Below, one piece after another: positions 5,918 to 11,459 of a DNA stretch of 11,459 nt. The notes beneath the pieces were generated by a model. It was not told the origin of the DNA. It searched no databases and saw only the letters and a list, made by a program, of their open reading frames with translations. Location: NCBI RefSeq assembly GCF_938018035.1, contig NZ_CALIJF010000093.1:1-11459 (forward strand). Reading direction: 5' to 3'. How positions within the stretch are numbered: position 1 is the first letter of the stretch; each line of letters opens with the position of its first letter. The position numbers and the translations under genes were made by a program. Source of the DNA: an uncultured Campylobacter sp. (lineage in GTDB: Bacteria > Campylobacterota > Campylobacteria > Campylobacterales > Campylobacteraceae).

Positions 5918-7277
5918 GTATATTTTAGGTCTAGATATAGGCTCAACTAAAATTCGCGCGATAATCGCTAAAAATGATGGCATTTTTACGGTCTTAGGCG
6001 TTGGCGGAGCCGATACTTTAGGTATCAAAAAGGGCGTCATAACAAACATAGAGCAAGCCGCGGGCTCAATAAAACAGGCGGTGAAAGCAGCAGTAAAAGG
6101 CGCTGGTAGAAGCTATGATAAAGCCATTATATCTATCTCCGGCTCATACGCCAAAAGCGTTAAATCTCGCGGCGTCATAACTATGGAAAATGAGATCGGA
6201 CTAGATGAAATAAAGCGTGCCATGCAGGTTGCCGAAGCGCAAGCAAATGTGCCTAGCGATAGTGTGATTTTACATGTGCTTCCGTATGATTTTAGAGTCG
6301 ATGAGCAGGAACACATCGAGGATCCCCTCGGTATGAGCGGTACGCGCCTAGAGGTATCTACGCATATCGTCATCGCGCCAGAAAGCTCAATTAAAAATTT
6401 AAAAAAATCCGTCGAGATGGCGGGCGTGAAGGTAGATAACATCGTCCTTTCAGGCTACGCATCATCCATATCTACGCTTAGCAAGGACGAAAAAGAGCTC
6501 GGCGTAGTGCTGATTGACATGGGCGGCGCTACATGTGATATAGTCATCCACCTGGGGAATTCCTTGCGTTATAACGATGTTGTGATGTTTGGCTCTAATA
6601 ACGTTACTAACGATCTATCGCGTGCTCTACACACGCCGCTTCCTTATGCGGAAAACATTAAAATTACTTATAACGATCTAATTAATCAAGGCAATAGCGA
6701 AGTTGAATTGCCTGCTTTAGGAGATAGCGAGTCAGAAAACCACATCATAAGCCTTGAGATCATCTCTCAAGTCATCCTCGCTCGCGTTAAAGAGACCTTC
6801 GATATGATAGCCGATAAGATCGAAAGAAGCGGCTATAAAGACCGCATAGGCGCAGGTATCGTAATCACGGGCGGTATGGCGAAGCTAGACGATGTGCGTG
6901 ATTTAGCGACGATAGTTTTTGATAATACTTCCGTTAGGGTTGCAAGAGCAAAAAGCGTGGGCGGTCTACACGAGATTGCTGATGATATTTCAAATTCTTG
7001 CGCACTAGGACTTTGCATGTATGGTTTCGGCGAATTTACCCCTTACGAGATGGACTCTAACGGCAAACTCCGCTACAAAGACGAAGTTATAAACAAGGCT
7101 CCGAAACGAAATGTGAACGAATATTATGAAAAAGAGGTCAGCAAGGCGATAGAAAAAGAGGGCGTCAGAACGGATAGCGGTGCGGCTAAGAAGGAGGATC
7201 TAAATATCCAACTTCCCAAAAAAGACGGACAGAATTTTTTCAATAAAATTTGGTCGTCTATGAAAAATTGGTTTTAA
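5910..7277 (+). CDS. ftsA: Cell division protein FtsA
   Basis: FtsA is the actin-like ATPase that tethers FtsZ filaments to the inner membrane and recruits later division proteins. The 455-residue product shows the phosphate-1 loop ILGLDIGSTK (5-14), a 1C/SHS2 region at about 84-163 carrying GTRLEVSTHIV, the phosphate-2 loop LIDMGGATCDIVIH (201-214) and the adenosine motif GIVITGGMAKL (316-326). The C-terminus ends in an amphipathic helix, FFNKIWSSMKNWF (443-455), the membrane-targeting sequence. A charged linker (about 392-440) precedes it. The GTG start at 5910 lies inside the end of ppiD (8-bp overlap). AAAGG at 5898-5902 precedes it by seven bases, and the ATP motif begins right after, so this start is firm. 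It is followed by ftsZ after 22 bp, the usual ftsA-ftsZ pairing. Confidence 0.97.
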   Translation: MSEYILGLDIGSTKIRAIIAKNDGIFTVLGVGGADTLGIKKGVITNIEQAAGSIKQAVKAAVKGAGRSYDKAIISISGSYAKSVKSRGVITMENEIGLDEIKRAMQVAEAQANVPSDSVILHVLPYDFRVDEQEHIEDPLGMSGTRLEVSTHIVIAPESSIKNLKKSVEMAGVKVDNIVLSGYASSISTLSKDEKELGVVLIDMGGATCDIVIHLGNSLRYNDVVMFGSNNVTNDLSRALHTPLPYAENIKITYNDLINQGNSEVELPALGDSESENHIISLEIISQVILARVKETFDMIADKIERSGYKDRIGAGIVITGGMAKLDDVRDLATIVFDNTSVRVARAKSVGGLHEIADDISNSCALGLCMYGFGEFTPYEMDSNGKLRYKDEVINKAPKRNVNEYYEKEVSKAIEKEGVRTDSGAAKKEDLNIQLPKKDGQNFFNKIWSSMKNWF

Positions 7278-7287
7278 ATTTTAAGCT

Positions 7288-7317
7288 AAGGAGATACTCG
7301 TGAAAGGATACAGCATG
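7288..7317 (+). promoter_or_regulatory. Double ribosome-binding/start site of ftsZ
   Basis: AAGGAG (7288-7293) precedes GTG 7300 by six bases. AAAGGA (7303-7308), lying within the first codons, precedes ATG 7315 by six bases in the same frame. The two products would differ by five residues (MKGYS). Confidence 0.6.
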
Positions 7318-8460
7318 GAAGAAAGAAAGGGCATCTACGGTGCCAAGATGAAGGTTATCGGCGTCGGCGGCGGCGGATGCAACATGATAAATCATATGAT
7401 TCGCGAAGGATTTACCAAAACCGATGTTGAGCTTATGGTGGCTAACACCGACGCACAGGCGTTAGAAAAGTCGATCGCAAATACTAGAATTTTACTAGGC
7501 GAAAACACCACCAAAGGCCTTGGTTGCGGTATGGATCCAGCGCTTGCCAAGATGGCTGCAGAGGAGAACTATGACGATCTTAAGGATCGCTTGGACTACT
7601 CCGACATCGTTTTTGTGGGTTCTGGTCTAGGCGGCGGTACCGGTACTGGCGCCGCACCTATCGTTGCAAAAGCTGCGAAAGAGAAAAAAGCGCTAACTAT
7701 CGGCGTCGTTACCACCCCTTTCGGTTTTGAGGGTAAAAAGCGCATGCGACTAGCACAGGAAGGCCTTGAAGAGCTTAAAAAAGAGTGCGATTCCATAATC
7801 GTTATCCCGAATCAAAATTTATTAAAGATCATCGATAAAAAAACCGGTCTAAAAGACGCATTTAAGATCGTAGATAATGTCCTATTCCAAGCCGTAAACG
7901 GTATGATCTCCGTGATCTTAGAGTCCGGCGATAGCGATATCAACGTCGATTATGCCGATGTTAAAAAGGTAATGACTCACCGCGGTTTGGCGCTTATGGG
8001 TATCGGCGTTAGCGAGGGCGACGGCGCGGCGGAGGAAGCGCTAAAAAGTGCGATCCAATCTCCGCTTTTGGATAATACCTCCATTCACGGCGCTATGGGC
8101 GTGTTAGTGCATTTTAAGATGTCGCCTGATTGCTCCTTGCTTGAGATCGAATCTGCGATGAATATCATCGAAGATACCGTAGATAAGGACGCCGACGTTA
8201 CCTGGGGCACCACCACCGATCCTAAGATGGAAAACAACCGCGTCGAAGTTACTCTCATCGCCACTGGCTTTGAAAGGAGCGTCGAGGAAAAAAAGCAGGT
8301 CGCCAGCGATAACGTAGCCGATCGCAGAAAGGCGCTTTTAGAGAGCATGGGTCGAAATTCTATCTTTTCTAGACAAAAGGTAAGCAGCGGCGATTTTAAC
8401 GGGGACGAAACCTACGACGAGCTCGACGAGCCCGCATTCCTACGAAACCAGATGGACTAA
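7300..8460 (+). CDS. ftsZ: Cell division protein FtsZ
   Basis: FtsZ is the tubulin-like GTPase that forms the Z-ring. The 386-residue product carries MKVIGVGGGGCNMINHMI (17-34), NTDAQAL (49-55), KGLGCGMDP (72-80), the tubulin signature GLGGGTGTGAAPIVA (109-123), the T7 synergy loop NVDYAD (215-220) that activates GTP hydrolysis on the neighbouring subunit, and a C-terminal peptide DEPAFLRNQMD (376-386) equivalent to DIPAFLRRQ, which binds FtsA. The linker between core and tail is about 50 residues. Two cysteines (27 and 76) sit next to the nucleotide-site loops where Gly and Ala are common in other species. The GTG at 7300 has AAGGAG six bases upstream; an in-frame ATG at 7315 has AAAGGA six bases upstream, so the exact start is open. 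The next gene starts directly after the stop, indicating coupling. Confidence 0.98.
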   Translation: MKGYSMEERKGIYGAKMKVIGVGGGGCNMINHMIREGFTKTDVELMVANTDAQALEKSIANTRILLGENTTKGLGCGMDPALAKMAAEENYDDLKDRLDYSDIVFVGSGLGGGTGTGAAPIVAKAAKEKKALTIGVVTTPFGFEGKKRMRLAQEGLEELKKECDSIIVIPNQNLLKIIDKKTGLKDAFKIVDNVLFQAVNGMISVILESGDSDINVDYADVKKVMTHRGLALMGIGVSEGDGAAEEALKSAIQSPLLDNTSIHGAMGVLVHFKMSPDCSLLEIESAMNIIEDTVDKDADVTWGTTTDPKMENNRVEVTLIATGFERSVEEKKQVASDNVADRRKALLESMGRNSIFSRQKVSSGDFNGDETYDELDEPAFLRNQMD

Positions 8461-8973
8461 ATGCGCAGACGAGATAGGCAGCTAAGCGAAGATGAGGCGT
8501 TAAAAATCATCGACGAGAGCGAATACGCTACGCTTAGCTGCATAGACGATAGCGGCGAAATTTTTAGCGTACCTATCTCGCCGGTGCGCGATGCAGACAT
8601 TATTTATATCCACGGCGCGCCTGCCGGCACAAAGGCAAAACTCTTTCAAAACGGACGCGCGGTAACGGCGGTTTTTGTTAGCTATAACCGCGTTCCTACC
8701 CCAAGTGATGAAGAATACCGATCTATCGCAAACGACGCTGCCGCTTTAGGCTCTAGAGTTTATACGACGGAGTACCGTAGCGCAATCGCCGTTTGCGAAG
8801 CAAGTGAAATAGAAGATGACGAGCGTAAAATTTACGCCCTTCGGATACTATGCGAAAAATATACCCCAAACTACATGTCGCGCGTGGAGTTTGCCTCCAA
8901 AGCATCATTAAAGCGCACGAAAATTTACGAACTCAAAATAAAATCCGTAACTGCAAAGGCTAAAATTTTATAG
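8461..8973 (+). CDS. NimA-like / pyridoxamine 5'-phosphate oxidase family flavoprotein
   Basis: The 170-residue protein begins MRRRDRQLSEDEALKIIDESEYATLSCID, then SGEIFSVPISPVRDADIIYIHGAPAGTKAKLFQNGRAVTAVFV. This is the split-barrel fold of NimA-type and PNPOx-like proteins, in which the 'GTKAKLF' segment (56-62) lies at the FMN phosphate and the N-terminal RR-R-D signature is typical of the NimA subgroup. Such proteins bind FMN (or sometimes heme) as dimers; substrates are mostly unknown, and some reduce nitroimidazoles. Residues 122-170 form a second part with CEKYTPNYM and basic strands. The ATG at 8461 touches the TAA of ftsZ (TAAATG), with only a weak AGATGGA upstream, so translation probably depends on ribosomes finishing ftsZ. 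In C. jejuni I recall flagellar genes in this position. No link to division is known; the operon context alone suggests co-expression. Confidence 0.85.
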   Translation: MRRRDRQLSEDEALKIIDESEYATLSCIDDSGEIFSVPISPVRDADIIYIHGAPAGTKAKLFQNGRAVTAVFVSYNRVPTPSDEEYRSIANDAAALGSRVYTTEYRSAIAVCEASEIEDDERKIYALRILCEKYTPNYMSRVEFASKASLKRTKIYELKIKSVTAKAKIL

Positions 8974-8977
8974 AATT

Positions 8978-9023
8978 AAATTTTAAGAAATCTAAATTTA
9001 AATTGCTTGATTTCTTAAAATTT
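8978..9023 (+). terminator. AT-rich 15-bp inverted repeat ending the ftsZ operon
   Basis: AAATTTTAAGAAATC (8978-8992) is perfectly complementary to GATTTCTTAAAATTT (9009-9023), with a 16-base loop. It starts five bases after the stop of the flavoprotein gene. The stem has only two G-C pairs and no separate U-tract, so its strength as a terminator is uncertain, but position and perfection favour this role. Confidence 0.55.
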
Positions 9024-9077
9024 CAAGTTTGAATGCTAGACAAATTTTAATTTTAAATTTCGTATCGCTAAATTACA

Positions 9078-9491
9078 AAGCTTCTTATCGGTACGAGCAT
9101 CGGCACCACCGCGGCGATCGTGCCGCTTACTATCGGCTCGGCGCCCTTCATCGCGCGGCTCATCGAAAGCGCTCTGCTGGAGGTTGATAGCGGCGTGATC
9201 GAGGCGGCGAAGAGCTTTGGAGCGAGCAAGACGCAGATCATCTTTCGAGTGATGTTCGTCGAGGCACTGCCTAGCATCATCGGCGCGATTACGCTCACGC
9301 TCATCGTCATCATCGGATTTACGGCGATGGCGGGCACAGTCGGAGGCGGCGGGCTCGGCGACGTGGCGATCCGCTACGGCTTTCAGCGCTTCCGTCCCGA
9401 TATAATGGCATACACAGTCGTGATCCTGATCGTGCTCGTGCAGATAATCCAAAGCATCGGAAATTTGCTTTATAAAATTACGAAAAAGTAG
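9078..9491 (+). pseudogene. metI: 5'-truncated metI remnant (methionine ABC transporter permease)
   Basis: The frame encodes KLLIGTSIGTTAAIVPLTIG, then GSAPFIARLIESALLEVDSG and the ABC permease EAA loop EAAKSFGASKTQIIFRVMFVEALPS. AMAGTVGGGGLGDVAIRYGF and a last membrane helix ending in KITKK with TAG at 9489 follow. This is the C-terminal two thirds of MetI, the membrane subunit of the MetNIQ D/L-methionine importer. About 80 N-terminal residues are missing: the frame is closed by TAA at 9069-9071 just before the similarity begins, and there is no SD before the GTG at 9120. metN and metQ are not next to it. The segment is visibly richer in G+C than the AT-rich DNA just before it, with an abrupt border near 9085. 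It looks like a remnant left by deletion or partial duplication. A short protein from GTG 9120 cannot be excluded but would lack the first membrane helices. Confidence 0.8.
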
Positions 9492-9901
9492 GGGTCTAGA
9501 CGGGGGCTTCTTTCTATCACGAACAGCAAATGTACGAGCGATGACGCATACCGCAAGCGGTATTTGACTGCGCCTAAGCTTTGTCTTTTTGTACTCGTAT
9601 CCGGCTATTCGTACTCTTGCTTGCACTCAAATTCTACGCTTAGCTTCGGGCATTCATTCTCCGTGTTCGTAGTGGCAGACTAAAATTTTGATTTATGAGC
9701 GGACTTTCTAAAATTTAGCTTCGATCATTCGGTGAAAATTTAAAGGATTGGAGGCGGATAAAATATATAAAAGCGAGCATGTATTGCTGCTTTTGCTTGA
9801 CGGTTTAAAATTCCAAGCAGCTTGATTACGATATGAAAATTTACGCTAAAATTTAACGAAAATCGGTGCGATCTGCCCGATAAATTTTAGAAAGGATAAT
9901 G
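9492..9901. other. Gene-poor stretch between metI remnant and methyltransferase
   Basis: No convincing gene is seen on either strand in about 410 bp. The first half is mixed in composition and the second half AT-rich. It holds a 7-bp hairpin at 9548-9563 and, at its end, the SD of the methyltransferase (AAAGGA, 9891-9896). A TAAAAT at 9847-9852 could be a -10 box for that gene. No metQ-like sequence was recognised. Confidence 0.55.
9548..9563. repeat. Short hairpin ATACCGC-AA-GCGGTAT
   Basis: Seven perfectly paired bases with a two-base centre, about 57 bp past the metI remnant stop and followed by TTTG. It may be a leftover terminator. The run after it is short, so function is unsure. Confidence 0.4.
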
Positions 9902-10700
9902 ATGATTTTAGCTTCAAACTACGATGAGATCGACTTTGATGCGCTTTATAAGGCGCAAAAGGCAAAAAGCTCATTCGGCAAAAAAACTGGCCGAGCATTG
10001 GGATAAAAAGGCGCCGAGCTTCAACGAGGGCGTGATGAAAAGCGCCTACGCGCGCGAGTTTATAGACAAGGTTGATTTTGCTGGTGTCTCCACGCTGCTT
10101 GATTTCGCATGCGGAGCGGGCGCGTTAAGCGTGCTGGCGGCAGAAAAGGTGGATAAAATTTACGGCTATGACTTTTCGCCCAAAATGCTGGAATTTGCTC
10201 GCGAGAACGCTAAAGCTTACGGCGCGAAAAATATAAAATTTGCGCAAAAAGCTTTTGAGGACGATTGGTCTGACGTACCCGCGTGCGATCTCGTTTTTGC
10301 CTCGCGCTGCCTTGAGGTGGATGATCTAAAAGCCGCGCTTAGTAAGCTTCTTTCAAAGACCAAAAAATCGCTTTATATCACGTTTAAAGTAAGCGGCAGC
10401 TTCGTGGACGGGGATATTTTGGATGCGATAGGGCGCGAAGTGGAGCAAAAGCCAGGCTTCGTCTATCTTTTAAACATCCTGTTTCAAATGGGCTATCTGC
10501 CGAGTCTCAGCTATATCAAGGCCCAGTGTCACGGCGGCGGAGCGAAAAGTGCGGAGGAGTTTATGCAAAAGACGCGCTGGATGCTCGGCGGCGAGCTAAG
10601 CGAAACGGAAGAGGCGCGGCTGGCGGAGTATTTTAACAGCGGCAAATACGAGCCAAAGCGGGATTTTATGCACTGGGCGTTCGTGCGGGTGAATGTTTAG
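9902..10700 (+). CDS. Class I SAM-dependent methyltransferase with apparent frameshift near the 5' end
   Basis: The body, read from 9987 to 10700, is a Rossmann-fold methyltransferase: AEHWDKKAPSFNEGV, then motif I LLDFACGAGALSV, motif II IYGYDFSPKMLEFARENA, and a post-motif DLVFASRCLE. The substrate is unknown. The SD AAAGGA at 9891-9896 points to ATG 9902, whose frame reads MILASNYDEIDFDALYKAQK and then SSFGKK, and stops at TAA 10004. Dropping one A from the seven-A run at 9980-9986 joins this frame smoothly to KLAEHWDKK. The body frame's own first ATG (9924) has no SD and would begin with a very Arg/Lys-rich stretch that looks like an out-of-frame reading. I therefore see one gene with a +1 base in the A-run. 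It may be a true mutation, a sequencing error, or a site of slippage. If only the downstream frame is real, the protein is 258 residues from 9924. Confidence 0.7.
9980..9986 (+). other. Seven-A homopolymer at the frame junction of the methyltransferase
   Basis: Bases 9980-9986 are AAAAAAA, within GGC AAA AAA ACT in the upstream frame. With six A the sequence reads GGC AAA AAA CTG and enters the downstream frame. A-runs of this length allow polymerase slippage. Confidence 0.65.
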
Positions 10701-10974
10701 CGCAACGCTCCGCTCTCACAATGCTGGAATTACATATTCGAGCCGGCTTATCATCTTGAAAATAACCAACCGTATCTGCTCTGGCGATCGCTCGTGGTAT
10801 ATAGAAGGTAAGTTACGTATAATATTAAATTTATCGCGTAAAAATATGAGTTAAATTTTTGTAGCTTATCGCATAAAATAAAAATTGAAAATTTTTATAC
10901 GCTGCACTTTGAAATTTTAAAGCACAAATCGAATTAAGGGCTGCGGTCTTAGAATTTTATTCTCTTCTAAATTT
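10701..10974. other. Gene-poor AT-rich stretch
   Basis: The methyltransferase stop TAG (10698) is followed by 36 further codons open in the same frame (to TAA at 10809), without a start or similarity I recognise. The rest is AT-rich, with an imperfect inverted repeat (GCGTAAAAAT near 10830 against ATTTTTATACGC near 10895). Nothing else is supported. Confidence 0.5.
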
Positions 10975-11002
10975 AAAAAGGGGCGAGAAATCTTCCGCCC
11001 CT
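10975..11002 (-). terminator. Rho-independent terminator of the autotransporter gene
   Basis: AGGGGCG (10979-10985) pairs with CGCCCCT (10996-11002) around a 10-base loop. Read on the minus strand, the stem is followed by a T-run (complement of 10975-10978) and TAAATTT, the classic intrinsic terminator form. It lies about 65 bp past the autotransporter stop and ends that transcript; it may also stop weak plus-strand transcription. Confidence 0.85.
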
Positions 11003-11031
11003 GAAATTTTATATAGGATTTGAAATTTTAT

Positions 11032-11059
11032 AGATGTGCGAGCCAGGGCTTACACATCT
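11032..11059 (-). repeat. Two-part hairpin directly after the autotransporter stop
   Basis: AGATGTG (11032-11038) pairs with CACATCT (11053-11059), and AGCC (11041-11044) inside pairs with GGCT (11047-11050). On the minus strand it begins five bases after the stop codon, ahead of the main terminator. It may protect the 3' end of the mRNA or act as a first, weak terminator. Confidence 0.5.
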
Positions 11060-11064
11060 CTTAT

Positions 11065-11459
11065 TTAAAACATAATCTCAAACCCTGCATTGATAGCGCC
11101 GCCTCTTGTCTTGCCTACGTAGCCCTTGCCTCCTAGGCTAAGGATAAGGTTCTTGCTCTCATACTTATAGCCTGCTTCAAATACTCCGGTCGAGCCTTTT
11201 AAGCTAGGCTTAGGAGCGTCAAGCCCCATAGTAGATGCTTTAGCATCTCCGCTAAACTCATATTCGTATGCGCCTCCAAAGTATAGGTTATGCTCATCTT
11301 TTAGATTTATAGTATCTCTTAGGCCTGCTCTTAGCCTATTAGATGTAACGCTATCAAAGTGATATCTCTCGCCAGAGCTTATAGAGGCATCGGCATCATC
11401 CGTGTAAGCATATAGCCATTTAGTATAAACGTCTAGTTTATTACTTTGGCTTAGATCAA
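11065..11459 (-). CDS. Autotransporter beta-barrel domain, C-terminal part (5' end beyond window)
   Basis: The frame runs from the right edge to TAA at 11067-11065 and gives the last 130 residues of a protein. Alternating polar and hydrophobic residues form barrel strands: LDVYTKWLYAYTDDADA, YHFDSVTSNRLRAGLRDTIN, HNLYFGGAYEYEFSGDA, GSTGVFEAGYKYESKNLILS and LGGKGYVGKTRGG, ending AINAGFEIMF. A terminal Phe preceded by alternating hydrophobic residues is the outer-membrane barrel signal read by the BAM complex. Strand pattern and the 'RLRAGL' segment match the autotransporter barrel of type Va secretion, which anchors or exports a passenger domain at the cell surface. The passenger lies outside the window, so its function cannot be told. 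Two hairpins, one a strong terminator, follow the stop. Confidence 0.85.
   Translation of the reverse strand, partial: DLSQSNKLDVYTKWLYAYTDDADASISSGERYHFDSVTSNRLRAGLRDTINLKDEHNLYFGGAYEYEFSGDAKASTMGLDAPKPSLKGSTGVFEAGYKYESKNLILSLGGKGYVGKTRGGAINAGFEIMF

Noticed and set aside
9036..9626. Long minus-strand open frame of 196 codons opposite the metI remnant
   Set aside because: Its sequence is Arg/Asp/His-rich without a fold pattern, while the plus strand reads as a clear ABC permease. It is the GC-driven shadow of metI.
9748..9825. 25-codon frame starting with TTG right after AAAGGA
   Set aside because: The SD-like motif touches the start codon with no spacing, and the peptide resembles nothing known to me.
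1..11459. CRISPR arrays, tRNA or rRNA genes, insertion sequences, integrase attachment sites
   Set aside because: I looked for spaced repeats, cloverleaf signatures, transposase motifs and flanking direct repeats and saw none.

Overview
The window looks like chromosomal sequence from a Campylobacter-type epsilonproteobacterium. The evidence is the divergent pair rsmH / (ppiD-like, ftsA, ftsZ), an order I recall from C. jejuni (Cj0693c to Cj0696), SD-led genes with frequent GTG starts, and intergenic DNA full of AAATTT words. The coding regions are richer in G+C than C. jejuni. The two flagellar rod genes that I recall following ftsZ in C. jejuni are absent here. Both points would fit a non-flagellated, mid-GC species such as C. 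gracilis, but the species is an inference.

Left part, minus strand, read right to left: rsmH (16S rRNA C1402 N4-methyltransferase, GTG start), then about 905 bp without a recognisable gene, then a FtsL-like single-pass membrane protein with an unusually long repeat-bearing N-terminus. Last comes rmuC, which overlaps the FtsL-like gene by 11 bp and runs off the left edge. The order rsmH then a TM/coiled-coil protein resembles the rsmH-ftsL order of the classical division and cell-wall cluster.

Centre, plus strand: a 64-bp divergent promoter separates rsmH from a small aldolase-II/adducin-fold protein that has lost its zinc-binding histidines. A region with two exact TATAAT boxes follows. Then comes a tightly packed operon of a PpiD/SurA-like membrane-anchored chaperone, ftsA (8-bp overlap), ftsZ (22-bp gap with a strong SD) and a NimA/pyridoxamine-oxidase-like flavoprotein whose ATG directly follows the ftsZ stop. 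It ends at a perfect 15-bp AT-rich inverted repeat. The operon couples envelope protein folding, membrane tethering of the Z-ring (FtsA) and the Z-ring itself (FtsZ).

Right part: a decayed or rearranged stretch. It holds a GC-rich 5'-truncated remnant of the methionine ABC permease gene metI, about 400 bp with no gene, and a class I SAM methyltransferase whose well-placed start lies in a different frame from its body, with a 7-A run at the junction. A further gene-poor stretch carries a rho-independent terminator and a second hairpin. These serve a minus-strand gene whose last 130 codons encode an autotransporter-type outer-membrane beta-barrel ending in Phe.

I found no CRISPR array, tRNA, rRNA or insertion sequence. 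The most notable observations are the repeat-bearing FtsL-like protein, the zinc-less aldolase-fold protein, the frameshifted methyltransferase and the metI remnant.
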